The notes beneath the pieces were generated by a model. The model saw only the letters and a program-made list of their open reading frames with translations, was not told where the DNA came from and made no database searches. Both the position numbers and the translations under genes were made by a program. Source: Christiangramia bathymodioli (GTDB lineage Bacteria; Bacteroidota; Bacteroidia; Flavobacteriales; Flavobacteriaceae). Taken from it: 64,000 nucleotides of DNA. Position 1 is the stretch's first letter; each line of letters opens with the position of its first letter. The stretch is taken from contig SRSL01000001.1 of assembly GCA_009735695.1 (NCBI GenBank), forward strand, positions 48-64,047, read 5' to 3'. Shown here piece after piece: positions 53,089 through 62,708 of this stretch.

Positions 53089-53883
53089 TCCAATCATCCT
53101 TCCCTTGGTAAGACTATAATAAATAGACCTACTCTTGATTTGTCTTAATTTAGTTTTTCTATTCAGCCCTTTAATTTCATTAGATCCCTGACTGATATGT
53201 ACAATTTTATATTGGGGAAAAACCATCGAAGTCATTCGCGGAAAGGCTTTATATATTCTATAAGTCAACTCTACCTCTTCGCTATATAGAAAAAATCTCG
53301 GATTGAAACCGCCTACCTTATCTAGAATCTCTCTTCTAACCAAAAAGTCAGCTCCAGATACGTAATCCACTTTGTATGGTTTGGATTCTTTCGGTATTTC
53401 TCGCTTAGGTAAATTTTCATAAAATGATCTTTTATAGAAATATCGTAAAAATGAACCCTTCACAAAATGTTGGTAACTTGGGAATAGTCCTGAGGAAATA
53501 TTATCAATCCCATTTGGTTTTATTAGCCTAGCGCCAGCCACTGCAACATTTTTATGTGCTTCTTTCTTAAGCTCTAATAGCAAGTTATCGATTGCCGGTT
53601 CTTCTAAATAGGTATCCGTATTTAAAAAAAGTATATAATTTCCTTTGGCAATCTCTATTCCTAAATTATTGGCTTTGCCAAAGCCTATATTTCTCTTATT
53701 TCGAATAATTTTAACCTTTGGAAAATTCCTTTCTAGAGCTGGGACGGTATTATCGCGAGAAGCATTATCTACAACGATGATCTCAAAATTAAATTTTCTA
53801 GTATACTGGTAAACCGATGCTATCGAATTTAAAGTTAATTCCCGGGTATTGTAATTTACATAGATGATGGAAAGTTCTATCAT
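53044..53883 (-). CDS. Glycosyltransferase family 2 (rhamnosyltransferase-like)
   Basis: A 279-residue GT-A enzyme of the WbbL type: IELSIIYVNYNTRELTLNSIASV, IGFGKANNLGIEIAKGNYILFLNTDTYLE (DXD as NTD) and YVSGADFLVRREILDKVGGFNPRFFLYSEEVELTYRI. I take the ATG at 53883 (MIELSIIYVNY), ten bases after the upstream stop; the frame open to 53919 overlaps the neighbour. The C-terminus overlaps wecB by 45 bases on the other strand. Confidence 0.9.
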   Translation of the reverse strand: MIELSIIYVNYNTRELTLNSIASVYQYTRKFNFEIIVVDNASRDNTVPALERNFPKVKIIRNKRNIGFGKANNLGIEIAKGNYILFLNTDTYLEEPAIDNLLLELKKEAHKNVAVAGARLIKPNGIDNISSGLFPSYQHFVKGSFLRYFYKRSFYENLPKREIPKESKPYKVDYVSGADFLVRREILDKVGGFNPRFFLYSEEVELTYRIYKAFPRMTSMVFPQYKIVHISQGSNEIKGLNRKTKLRQIKSRSIYYSLTKGRMIGLIYYLISMKRFLFN

Positions 53884-53893
53884 ATGAAAAATT

Positions 53894-54667
53894 TTAAGTT
53901 GATTTGTCTTTTGCTTCAAGCACCCTATTTTTGAAATGCTCGAATGAAATCAAATCCAAACTTTCTTTTCGATATTTTTCGAGAACCTTGTACTCAAAAA
54001 ACGGATTTTTCACACTCGTTGACTCACCTATATTCAATTGCTTCGAAATCACGCCTATTCCCCAATCTGTATCTATACAACAGGAAAATAAATTAGCATT
54101 CTGTCGATACTTGAAGAATGCCTTCCACGCTGTTCCATTCCAGAATCCCATGGCAGGAGACAATTTATAATCATGAATTTCATTGGTATGAAATGCTGAA
54201 GGAGGGTTACAGTCATGTACCAGAATAAAACCCTCATCCGCGATAAAATCCAAAGCATTTTTAATATCCTGGTCAACTTGTTCAGCCAAATGAAGCCCAT
54301 CAATAAAAATCAAATCAAACTTCATATAACTGTTCAGAATTTCACCTTCTCTAAGTTTCCCAAAGAATTCATCACTGGTCATTTTAAAATCTACTGGATT
54401 GCTCCTGTTTTCGAAACCAGGATCTACCCCATATTTATTTTCTGTAGAGATTTTGTCGAAATTTTGATCGGGAAAACGGACGCCAATTTCCAGATACTTA
54501 GCATCTTTAGAAGATACGCCCAAAAGAAAATTTATGATATCCGATCTTAATGGTCTTTTTGATAGCTCTTCATAATTAAGCTTATCACCAAGTTTATGGT
54601 AATAATCATTTTGTACACGCTTACCTAACCGGTATAATTTTATGTTTTCTTTTACTTTCCTTTTCAT
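53894..54667 (-). CDS. Class I SAM-dependent methyltransferase
   Basis: A 257-residue protein with a methyltransferase core of the Methyltransf_24 type: LLGVSSKDAKYLEIGVRFPDQNFD (motif I), KYGVDPGF (acidic loop), KFDLIFIDGLHLAEQVDQDI and EGFILVHDCNPPSAFHT. The DGLH and HDCNP motifs are those of sugar or small-molecule methyltransferases. Similar genes in surface-glycan loci methylate sugar hydroxyls. It lies downstream of a 66-base gap. Confidence 0.85.
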   Translation of the reverse strand: MKRKVKENIKLYRLGKRVQNDYYHKLGDKLNYEELSKRPLRSDIINFLLGVSSKDAKYLEIGVRFPDQNFDKISTENKYGVDPGFENRSNPVDFKMTSDEFFGKLREGEILNSYMKFDLIFIDGLHLAEQVDQDIKNALDFIADEGFILVHDCNPPSAFHTNEIHDYKLSPAMGFWNGTAWKAFFKYRQNANLFSCCIDTDWGIGVISKQLNIGESTSVKNPFFEYKVLEKYRKESLDLISFEHFKNRVLEAKDKST

Positions 54668-54733
54668 AAACTTTTCATTCCCGGAACAAAAAACTCAACT
54701 TTCTTTAAACGATGTTTAAATATTTGTGCTTGT

Positions 54734-55555
54734 TCAAAGTTTTTTCTGTAATTGGTCTAAGGCATTATTCATTATTTTTTCATCTGCCATCACCAAATAT
54801 TTGCCTTTATCACCTTTTGCATATATATCAGAAATATGGTGGATCATATTCTCATCGAACTCAGATATACAAATTACTTTTTTTAATCCACCGTATTGAT
54901 ATATGTCTGTACAAGTTTTGCATAAGACATCATAGATATAGTATTTCTTTGTTTTCAGGCCTAACCAGTATCTAATTTTTCGTTTAATCTTATAGCGGAT
55001 AGGAATTCTGTCCTCAACTAATTTTCCAAAATCAAATTTATTTACAACTTTATTTAATTGCCTGTTAGTAAGCAAAAAGGATGCTTGATGTAGGTTTGTA
55101 AAATGAGCAAATACTTTCCCGTTATATTTCTCAACGGAATTATACTGCCAGTCAAAGTTTCCGTGGTAATCAGGAAAAATTTTTTGACCGTTTTTTAACT
55201 CGAATCGGATTAAACCCGGAATCCTATTCGAAGGAAGAATTTTGGAATAGGACAAGAAATTATCAAAATGTTTTTCTCTTATTAAAAGATCGTTTTCAGA
55301 GTAGAAATATAAGTCGTAAAGATCCTTATTTTCCGATATAGTTTTTCTACAGGTAGCTGGTAAATATCTGTAATCATCTAAACCAAAAACTTTAACCTCT
55401 TTCACTCCATTAATATCCAATGCTTCGTTTGAATGAACAATAATGTCAATATCATATTTCCCAAACTCATTTAAAGCACTTACCATTTGATTAAGAAATG
55501 ACAATTGTTCAGTTCCATAATTCACTATAACCGCTAATACTCTTACTCTCGACAT
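54734..55555 (-). CDS. Probable glycosyltransferase, family unclear
   Basis: A 273-residue protein starting RVRVLAVIVNYGTEQLSFLNQMVSALN, like the first strand of a GT2 enzyme. A D-rich site SENDLLIREKHF (about 90-101) could bind the metal. The rest (RIPGLIRFELKNGQKIFPDYHGNFDW; HQASFLLTNRQLNKV) does not match GT2 and the usual acceptor motif is lacking. The basic segment KRKIRYWLGLKTKKYY near 190-205 may meet the membrane. I do not recognise a family with certainty; its position among glycosyltransferases supports the call. Confidence 0.5.
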   Translation of the reverse strand: MSRVRVLAVIVNYGTEQLSFLNQMVSALNEFGKYDIDIIVHSNEALDINGVKEVKVFGLDDYRYLPATCRKTISENKDLYDLYFYSENDLLIREKHFDNFLSYSKILPSNRIPGLIRFELKNGQKIFPDYHGNFDWQYNSVEKYNGKVFAHFTNLHQASFLLTNRQLNKVVNKFDFGKLVEDRIPIRYKIKRKIRYWLGLKTKKYYIYDVLCKTCTDIYQYGGLKKVICISEFDENMIHHISDIYAKGDKGKYLVMADEKIMNNALDQLQKKL

Positions 55556-55567
55556 TTTAATAAAATT

Positions 55568-56527
55568 CTAGCATGGGAAGGATTTCCACCTTTTTTCCAA
55601 TCGATAACTTGGTACTCCAACAAGATTAAATATAAAGCCAATAACGAAGATTTCTAGGTAGACAGAAAACTTCTTAAATCTTACAGTTGTTAATAATTTG
55701 TACCAGATCCTAAATGAATTCTTCCAGTCTCTATTTCTTCGTGCTTTAAAATAAAATTTAAGCAAGTACTTATAACAGTGTTCAATAACTTTCTCATTTC
55801 CGGAACTTTTTCCCCGTTTATAGTTCTCAAGCATATTTTGAACCTGGGAAATGACGAAATCCGCTCTATACGATTTGTTTTGAGCGGTTTTTGAAGTTTC
55901 ATGTTGCCTATATAAAAATAGAGGGATATCTATAATTTTATACCTGCTTTCCGGGAGATTATAAAATAACCGAGAAAAAAGGTTAGCTTCCTGACCTCTG
56001 GAGATTTTAGGATCAAAAAGCTTCTTACCTTCTAAAAAATTTCGGTTGAACAGGACTGAATTAGTAACTATTTGTTGCTCCCATGTAACCATACCCCTAA
56101 ACAAAGGTTTATCTGAACTAATTGCTAGTGCACCCTGTTTCTCAAGTCGAGTATTACAAATAAAGCCAGAACAAACAACAAGATCCAGACCCCGAATTTC
56201 GTTAACTTTTGTAGTCAGGAAGTTTTCCAGCATTACATCATCACTGTCGAACCACTGGATATAATCCCCTTTACTTTGTTCAAAACCAAAATTCCTGCAG
56301 GAGTTTGCTCCCTTACTTCGGGTGTTCGGTCGAGTAAAATATTTTATTCGACTGTCTTTCGTACAATAAAACTCCAGCAATTCCTTAGTGTAATCAGTAG
56401 AATCATCATCAATAACAATACACTCCCAGTTTCGATGATGTTGGGCTAATACACTATCAAGGCTTTGACCCAATATATAGGCTCTATTATAGGTTGGAAT
56501 AATTATAGATACCAAGGATTCCTTCAC
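55568..56527 (-). CDS. Glycosyltransferase family 2
   Basis: A 319-residue GT-A enzyme: LVSIIIPTYNRAYILGQSLDSVLAQ, CIVIDDDSTDYTKELLEFY, NSCRNFGFEQSKGDYIQWFDSDD, with the DSDD metal site (about 92-95). It overlaps the upstream gene by four bases, and twelve bases separate it from the next gene downstream. A C-terminal region with several arginines and a hydrophobic stretch (VYLEIFVIGFIFNLVGV) may be a membrane anchor. Confidence 0.9.
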   Translation of the reverse strand: MKESLVSIIIPTYNRAYILGQSLDSVLAQHHRNWECIVIDDDSTDYTKELLEFYCTKDSRIKYFTRPNTRSKGANSCRNFGFEQSKGDYIQWFDSDDVMLENFLTTKVNEIRGLDLVVCSGFICNTRLEKQGALAISSDKPLFRGMVTWEQQIVTNSVLFNRNFLEGKKLFDPKISRGQEANLFSRLFYNLPESRYKIIDIPLFLYRQHETSKTAQNKSYRADFVISQVQNMLENYKRGKSSGNEKVIEHCYKYLLKFYFKARRNRDWKNSFRIWYKLLTTVRFKKFSVYLEIFVIGFIFNLVGVPSYRLEKRWKSFPC

Positions 56528-57468
56528 AATTTCAGGTATGTGGGGGCTTTCAATTTATTTAATTCTATGCTTCTTTTAATTTCTGGAGAAATTCTATCAA
56601 TTAAATTTGCTTCGGCCCAATATTTTTTACCAGTAACAAAGTTTAGTTTGATAAAAGATCGAATCGCCGCTTTTTTCCTTTTATATTTTAGGTTTCTAAA
56701 TGATTTTAGATTATCCGTATTAATATTAGCATATCTAATTTTGTAATTCCGTTCCTTTTTCCAAAGCAAAGTCTCCTCAATTTCTTTATTATTCATTCTT
56801 CTCTCACTTTGAACCCTATCATGTTTTAATTTTGCCTTTGGCACTATTCCTATTTTAAATCCATGATATTTTAATCTTTGACAATAATTATCATCTTCAC
56901 CGTAATGAAAAAAAATAGGATCAAAACCACCAACAGTTAATAAACATTCCCTACTGATTAACCAACCTGCGGCATTAATGAAAGGCAATTCATAAATTTC
57001 CTTTTTTGGCTTATTTAGGACATAATCCGAATAAAAATCCTTATTCGAATTATAATTAATATAATTGGCAAATTTCCAATCTAATCTATTTCCCGGACCA
57101 TCTAAATGAATTGGACTGAGTATGCCAAATTCATTATTATTTTTATGGACTTCGGTAAGTGTTTCAACACAACCAAATTCTAAATATGCATCCTGATTTA
57201 ATAGGAAAACATAATCAGCATTTTTTTTCAAAGCTAAACTGATCCCTATGTTATTAGCCGAACCAAAACCTAGGTTTGCATCTAGCTCAAATAAAAATAT
57301 ACTAGGATAATTTTCTCTTAGAAATTCCACAGTATTATCTGAAGAATTGTTATCAACTACAATGATTTGATGATGCGATGATTTGGTTAAAATGCTCTGA
57401 ATACATTTTTGTATCCATTGGATACCGTTAAATGTTACAATTATTATAAAAGTCTTACTTTCACTCAT
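56524..57468 (-). CDS. Glycosyltransferase family 2 (rhamnosyltransferase-like)
   Basis: A 314-residue enzyme of the WbbL group: TFIIIVTFNGIQWIQKCIQSIL, VVDNNSSDNTVEFLREN, LGFGSANNIGISLALKKNADYVFLLNQDAYLE and AAGWLISRECLLTVGGFDPIFFHYGEDDNYCQRLKYHG. The Q-D metal pair and the GEDD base are in order. The start overlaps the upstream gene and the stop overlaps the next by four bases each. It is similar in layout to the 53044-53883 enzyme. Confidence 0.9.
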   Translation of the reverse strand: MSESKTFIIIVTFNGIQWIQKCIQSILTKSSHHQIIVVDNNSSDNTVEFLRENYPSIFLFELDANLGFGSANNIGISLALKKNADYVFLLNQDAYLEFGCVETLTEVHKNNNEFGILSPIHLDGPGNRLDWKFANYINYNSNKDFYSDYVLNKPKKEIYELPFINAAGWLISRECLLTVGGFDPIFFHYGEDDNYCQRLKYHGFKIGIVPKAKLKHDRVQSERRMNNKEIEETLLWKKERNYKIRYANINTDNLKSFRNLKYKRKKAAIRSFIKLNFVTGKKYWAEANLIDRISPEIKRSIELNKLKAPTYLKL

Positions 57469-58340
57469 CTAATAAAGCTAAGCCTAATTTTCAATAGCAT
57501 TTGAAAAGGCAAATTATACTTTTTTAGGTATTCGATTTGTTTTTTTCTATTCAAAAACCAAAAATATTCTTTGTAGATAATCTTATCAAATATTCTATAA
57601 TCGTCAATATTATTATTCTTGTTTAATTGGGTAGCTTGTTCGGAATGAATTCTAAACTTTACTAAACTTTGCCCAAGAATTACGATATCAAATCTTTTCA
57701 ATAACCGGTAATAAAATTCGTAATCTAAATTCTGTTTTAAATCCTCCCTAAAATATCCAATTTTATCAATTATTTTTTTAGGGAAAAGAGTTACAGAAGG
57801 TTCTCCAACTTTGTTTAATGGTTTGGTAAATAGAAAATCTGATTTAAAAATTTTTTTATTTAAAATTTTCAGCCCGTTAAATTCTTTTAATTCCAAATTC
57901 TTCTGTAAATCCCCATATTCGTCTTTCCATTTTCTAGTCTCATCATTTAAAATTGAATCCTCGATTAAAATCTCTCGTTTACATGCTACTAGAGCTGCGG
58001 ATTTATTAATTTGGTAAGCTCTATACAATGATGAAATACAGGCAGGCTCCATTAAATCATCCTGGAAGATAAATTTTATAAATTCTCCATTTGCTTTTTT
58101 AATACAATTATTCCAATTTGCTCCAATACTTGAACGTATATGTTTGTATATATGAACTGGAATCTTTGATGTCTTCTTAAAATCCTCGATAATTTCTAAT
58201 GTTTTATCCTCAGATTCATCATCACTTATTATAACTTCAAGGTTTTCATAAGTCTGGATAGAAATTGAATCTAATGTTTCTTTTAAAAATTCAGCTCCAT
58301 TAAAAGTAGGAATACAAACAGATATTAAAGGTAAGAGCAT
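57465..58340 (-). CDS. Glycosyltransferase family 2
   Basis: A 291-residue GT-A enzyme: LISVCIPTFNGAEFLKETLDSI, VIISDDESEDKTLEIIEDF, SIGANWNNCIKKANGEFIKFIFQDDLME with a QDD metal site. The C-terminal portion is basic and rich in aromatic residues. It has 37 bases between it and the upstream StrF-like gene. The DNA here is strikingly A/T-rich. Sugar unknown. Confidence 0.9.
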   Translation of the reverse strand: MLLPLISVCIPTFNGAEFLKETLDSISIQTYENLEVIISDDESEDKTLEIIEDFKKTSKIPVHIYKHIRSSIGANWNNCIKKANGEFIKFIFQDDLMEPACISSLYRAYQINKSAALVACKREILIEDSILNDETRKWKDEYGDLQKNLELKEFNGLKILNKKIFKSDFLFTKPLNKVGEPSVTLFPKKIIDKIGYFREDLKQNLDYEFYYRLLKRFDIVILGQSLVKFRIHSEQATQLNKNNNIDDYRIFDKIIYKEYFWFLNRKKQIEYLKKYNLPFQMLLKIRLSFIR

Positions 58341-58377
58341 GAGATTCCTAGTTTGAAGAAAAGTTATTTAAATATTC

Positions 58378-59178
58378 TTAGAATGTAGAAATAAATTTAA
58401 ATGCAGATTTATAAGAATTTAGATTAAATCTCATAACGGATACATATTTAAGCCTATTTTTTAAAGAAATATTTTCTTTCGAAAGCCTTTTATACCAAAA
58501 TTTTCGAACAGTATTTTTTTCCTTAGCATCGATTTCGTCGAAATTATAATCAGCCTTATGGAATTCCAAACAGTTAATTATCCATTGATCGTTAAATTGA
58601 CCTCGAGAGAAATGTTGGATTGATATATTTGGATTTACGAAATTACTGTAATTTTTTGAGGCTCTTAAAGAAATATCAAGGTCGTAAAAATGGTAACCCT
58701 TTAAACTCTCGTTAAATTTAAGCTCCTTCCAAACATCACGATTTAAGGCCAAAAAAACACCATCTAATGTTTTTACCCGAATTAGGTCTTTATGCCTATT
58801 TATTTTTTTCATCCCATTTACCTGATGAGTAACGAAAATATACTTATCCTTTGGAATACCTTGATCGTGTCCGGTTGGTAGATTAGACTTGCGTTTATTA
58901 CCTGCAAGACCAATTATACCTACATTATTAGTATTTAGCGATTTAATCAAATTAATTCCCCAATTATCTGAATTAAAGCGAATGTCTTCATGGAGAAAAA
59001 GTAGTTTTTTAAATCTAGCAGTTTCAGCACCCATATTATAGGCCCTACTTATACTCATTTTTCCTGGATTTACAACTGGTATAATTTCGTATTCTATATT
59101 TCCTATCGTAATATTTATATTCTTAATTAAGGCCTCATAAAGGTTATTTCGATATGTGGAAATAATTATTGATAACAT
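58378..59178 (-). CDS. StrF-type glycosyltransferase-like protein
   Basis: A 266-residue GT-A-like protein beginning LSIIISTYRNNLYEALIKNI, with GKMSISRAYNMGAETARFKKLLFLHEDIRF (HED in place of DXD), VGIIGLAGNKR and LDGVFLALNRDVWKELKFNESLKGYHFYDLDISLRASK. The HEDI motif and GIIGLAG are typical of the StrF / Glyco_tranf_2_5 group, which is common in surface-glycan loci. A ten-residue segment after HFSRGQFNDQWI closes the domain. Substrate unknown. Confidence 0.83.
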   Translation of the reverse strand: MLSIIISTYRNNLYEALIKNINITIGNIEYEIIPVVNPGKMSISRAYNMGAETARFKKLLFLHEDIRFNSDNWGINLIKSLNTNNVGIIGLAGNKRKSNLPTGHDQGIPKDKYIFVTHQVNGMKKINRHKDLIRVKTLDGVFLALNRDVWKELKFNESLKGYHFYDLDISLRASKNYSNFVNPNISIQHFSRGQFNDQWIINCLEFHKADYNFDEIDAKEKNTVRKFWYKRLSKENISLKNRLKYVSVMRFNLNSYKSAFKFISTF

Positions 59179-59245
59179 ATAAAATGTAATGTAAAAGGCT
59201 GAAAGAAACTAATAATATTAAAAATGGTAAGTTATTTCAGGAGAT

Positions 59246-60244
59246 TTAATTGTAGCGACGAATATAATTATAGAAATACCATATTCGTTTATATTTTTTT
59301 TGGATAATGTAGGGGAAAATTTTTCGGAATATTTTTGGTTTATTCCATACAATTCCTAAACCCTTAATAAATCCACCCCGGTTTATATATCCTTTGGATG
59401 TCAAATAAATCAACTCATCATCCCCTACTTTAGCCTGCTTTTTAATGGCCTTAAAATTACCAGGTCTACAACTACCAATAAAATCCAACATCTGTTGTCT
59501 TCCTTTTAATTCCATCTCAAAGATCCTATCCCATCCACTTTCTGATCCAGCTTTTGCAATCACACTTGATTCGTGATATCTAAAATAATTTAAATTCTTA
59601 CCTAAGAAGCCAACTTTTGAATTGCATATGATTTGAATATAATAGAACCAGTCTGCATTATATTTCATAAAAGGATAGAATCTCAAAGGAGTAATTTTGT
59701 TCAACGCCTTCCTTTTGATTAAAACGCCACTTACATTGGGAATTACATTTTTGTGTATTAGAAATTTTTCAATAAATAAATTTCCATCCATTATAAAATC
59801 GTTTTCAAAAATATCAGATTTAAAAACGTCAGTATGGGAAAGCCAGGTACCTGTAACTTTCCCATTAACATTCATTCGAAAGGATTGACAAAATAATAAG
59901 GAAATATCATTGTTTTTATTATAAAACTCCAGCATTTCCTCTAGGAAATTATTCTCACAATAGTCATCAGTTTCAGCGATCCAAACTAATTCTCCCTTTG
60001 CCAGTTTTATACCCTTATCCCATTGCTTGAATGTACTTCCGCTATTTGTCTCATTTATGATATAATGAGTTACCTGGGGTTTTGATGCATAGACATTTAA
60101 AATTTCTAGACTATTATCGGTAGACGCATCATCTAGAAGAATTACCTCAAAATTCTGATAGCTTTGATTAAATATTGAATCTAAACGCTCTTGAAGAAAA
60201 GGAGCGTGATTATAGTTGGGTACAATTATCGATACTAAATTCAC
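59246..60244 (-). CDS. Glycosyltransferase family 2
   Basis: A 332-residue GT-A enzyme: LVSIIVPNYNHAPFLQERLDSIFNQ, VILLDDASTDNSLEIL, SGSTFKQWDKGIKLAKGELVWIAETDDYCE with the ETDD metal site (about 90-93). The N-terminal 220 residues are typical; the C-terminus (about 250-332) is basic. It directly follows (one base) the pyruvyltransferase gene upstream, so is co-transcribed with it. Confidence 0.92.
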   Translation of the reverse strand: MNLVSIIVPNYNHAPFLQERLDSIFNQSYQNFEVILLDDASTDNSLEILNVYASKPQVTHYIINETNSGSTFKQWDKGIKLAKGELVWIAETDDYCENNFLEEMLEFYNKNNDISLLFCQSFRMNVNGKVTGTWLSHTDVFKSDIFENDFIMDGNLFIEKFLIHKNVIPNVSGVLIKRKALNKITPLRFYPFMKYNADWFYYIQIICNSKVGFLGKNLNYFRYHESSVIAKAGSESGWDRIFEMELKGRQQMLDFIGSCRPGNFKAIKKQAKVGDDELIYLTSKGYINRGGFIKGLGIVWNKPKIFRKIFPYIIQKKYKRIWYFYNYIRRYN

Positions 60245-61423
60245 TTAAATTAGGTGTTGTTCAATATTCTTGAAATTTTTATATACCAATTCCTTTTGTG
60301 CCACCAAATTCTCATATGCTATATCTGAATCCCAATTGCGGAAAATTTCAGGTATTTCATTTAACTCGCTATAGTTTATACATCGATTTATATTTTTAAA
60401 TGTCCAAGTTTTGCAATATTCTTCCACTTTAATAACTCGCTTATCCATAGGTATAAAAGGTACACCGAAACTCTGAGCAGTTATGAGACCATGAAGACTT
60501 GTTCCTAAATATATTTTAGAATTAGCTATAAGAAACATTATATCATAAATATTCTTTGGCATAATAAAAGTGAAAATTTCAGATTTCTGAGATAACTCTG
60601 TCAAATAAATATCATCTTCATGTCTTGGAGCCAAACCAATTGGGCATAGGATTATCTCCATTTCTAGTTTTTCAGATAAATTTTTCAATTGCTGAAAAAA
60701 CTCTGTTTTGTTCGGAGGAGTATAAGGTTTGCCAATTTGTAGAAAAATATAATCTTTTAATTGATCTGGATTGAAAGAAATTTTCCCAAGTAATTCCTCA
60801 AAAGGAAATAGATCAGAAATGATTAAAGCAGAATCAGGAGTAATTACGCTTTCAATCCCATATTCTTTGAGGGAATTGCTTACCCTTTTATCTCTCACTG
60901 AAATATAGTCAGCATCTATTAAGCTTTTTTTAAAATCCCTCCATTTATTTCGTAATCTAGAATTTTTAAACGTACCACCAACGGCATTATAGATTATCTT
61001 GATTTCTTTACTACTCCTCAATTCTTTTTTTTGAGGAGCGAATGGAACTTTTACATTTCCATCTGAAAGAAAGAATCGTGTTAAATTGAATTTTGCTTCA
61101 AATCTATCAATCCGAAATAAAACTTTTGAATAAAAAAAGTTTATAAAAGCATATAAAGATCCCCAATCTACAAATAGGACTTCTCCGCCACCTACTATCA
61201 CATTGCCGCCATCTTTCTTAATATTCCTCTGAAATTCTCTATAAGATAAAGTAGGTAAAGCACCAAAATCGGACAAATTACTCTCGACAATCCCGTATTT
61301 TATAATCTTTGTATTGCAGTCATCAAATAACTTTTCAATTATAATTGGAAATAATAAGTCACCATAATTAATACGATCTGAGGCGGACAAAAAATGTATT
61401 CGCTTTTTATTTTTTCCAATCAT
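60245..61423 (-). CDS. Polysaccharide pyruvyl transferase family protein
   Basis: Adds a pyruvate ketal from PEP to a sugar, giving the glycan a negative charge. The 392 residues show the family's N-terminal SASDRINYGDLLFPIIIEKLF (NxGD), the GGGEVLFVDWG glycine loop, YISVRDKRVSNSLKEYGIESVITPDSAL (SxRD and the VxPDSA site) and ISLHGLITAQSFGVPFIPMD, here as TSLHGLITAQ. I took the ATG at 61423 (MIGKNKKRIHFL); the frame starting at 61471 would overlap more of the ABC gene. It overlaps the ABC stop by 17 bases. Confidence 0.88.
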   Translation of the reverse strand: MIGKNKKRIHFLSASDRINYGDLLFPIIIEKLFDDCNTKIIKYGIVESNLSDFGALPTLSYREFQRNIKKDGGNVIVGGGEVLFVDWGSLYAFINFFYSKVLFRIDRFEAKFNLTRFFLSDGNVKVPFAPQKKELRSSKEIKIIYNAVGGTFKNSRLRNKWRDFKKSLIDADYISVRDKRVSNSLKEYGIESVITPDSALIISDLFPFEELLGKISFNPDQLKDYIFLQIGKPYTPPNKTEFFQQLKNLSEKLEMEIILCPIGLAPRHEDDIYLTELSQKSEIFTFIMPKNIYDIMFLIANSKIYLGTSLHGLITAQSFGVPFIPMDKRVIKVEEYCKTWTFKNINRCINYSELNEIPEIFRNWDSDIAYENLVAQKELVYKNFKNIEQHLI

Positions 61424-62672
61424 ATTCACAATAAAATCCTTCGTTCCATGATGGCAATTTGCCGCTTCCATAATAGTCGCCTTTCTTTGATGAAACCCAA
61501 TAACATTTTTCTAAATGCTCAATTAGATTACCATTTTCTCTAATAAAGGCATTAACATAAAAATCTCCGTCTCCAAGTGGCCATTTTGGTATAATAAGTT
61601 TAGCCCTAAATTTGTTGTTTTTTTTAACCTCTGAAAAATTTTTCAATATTGTATTTGTGGAACAATGAAATTGGGGTACATTATTTTCTGAATAAAACCC
61701 CAGTCCAACATTTAAATTATTAAGATCAGCATTAGCCTTTATTTCCACTTCAAAAATTATCTTTTGACCCGAGACGAGTAAATTACTGTATGAGTAATCA
61801 TCTTCGGAACATTTAATATTTTCTATTTCAGCTGAGTCATTAAAGTTTTTTGAATAACTCTTGGTAAAAGCATTTACCTTCTTTTGTTCAGATAAGTAGT
61901 ATCTAACAGAATCTTTAGTAGGTCCATTAAAGGCGGCCAAACCATTTTTTATTACTAAACATCTTGTACATAATTTTTCAATTGAGACCATATTATGACT
62001 TACAAAAAGCACCGTTCTACCTTCACCACTGGAGAGGTCCTGCATTTTCCCTAAAGCTTTTTTCTGAAAATCGGCATCGCCTACCGCCAATACCTCATCT
62101 ACGACCAGTATCTCAGGCTCAAGGTGAGCGGCGACGGCAAAACCAAGCCTTACGGTCATCCCACTACTGTACCTTTTTACCGGGGTATCTATATATTTTT
62201 CACAACCAGAAAAGTCAATGATCTCATCCAACTTCGATTTAATTTCTGTTTTGGTCATTCCAAGAACGGCACCGTTCATGAAAATATTCTCGCGTCCTGT
62301 AAGCTCTCCATGAAACCCGGTACCCACTTCCAGCAGGGAGGCTATACGTCCACGGGTTTTAATACTGCCTGTGGTTGGTGAAGTTACCCTGGATAGCAAC
62401 TTTAACAAGGTAGACTTTCCTGCACCATTCTTACCAATGATCCCCAGTACTTCTCCCTGTTCAACCTCAAAATTAATATTCCTGAGGGCCCAGACATAGT
62501 CACTGTCAGCCTTCGCTCCACGATCATTTTCTGCCCCAATCTTCAGGAAGGGATCTTCCTTTCCTCTTATTCCATACCACCAGCGTTTAAGATCATCGCC
62601 TAGGGTACCCGAACCTACGGTCCCTAAACGGTATTGCTTGGAAATATTTTCAGCTTTTAGGATCGCACTCAT
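61407..62672 (-). CDS. Polysaccharide ABC exporter ATPase (Wzt type)
   Basis: Powers export of a finished lipid-linked glycan across the inner membrane. The 421 residues contain Walker A GKNGAGKST, signature YSSGMTVRLGFAVAAHL, Walker B PEILVVDEVLAVGD and FVSHN, all diagnostic for Wzt/TagH-type ATPases. After about 250 residues a C-terminal beta-sandwich domain follows (FEVEIKANADLNNLNVGLGFYSENN), the part that in Wzt binds the chain end. The matching permease (Wzm) is not in the window and may lie to the right of 64000. Confidence 0.93.
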   Translation of the reverse strand: MSAILKAENISKQYRLGTVGSGTLGDDLKRWWYGIRGKEDPFLKIGAENDRGAKADSDYVWALRNINFEVEQGEVLGIIGKNGAGKSTLLKLLSRVTSPTTGSIKTRGRIASLLEVGTGFHGELTGRENIFMNGAVLGMTKTEIKSKLDEIIDFSGCEKYIDTPVKRYSSGMTVRLGFAVAAHLEPEILVVDEVLAVGDADFQKKALGKMQDLSSGEGRTVLFVSHNMVSIEKLCTRCLVIKNGLAAFNGPTKDSVRYYLSEQKKVNAFTKSYSKNFNDSAEIENIKCSEDDYSYSNLLVSGQKIIFEVEIKANADLNNLNVGLGFYSENNVPQFHCSTNTILKNFSEVKKNNKFRAKLIIPKWPLGDGDFYVNAFIRENGNLIEHLEKCYWVSSKKGDYYGSGKLPSWNEGFYCEYDWKK

Positions 62673-62708
62673 TCTACTTGTTCTTTTTATATAGTCTCTA
62701 TGCTATTC

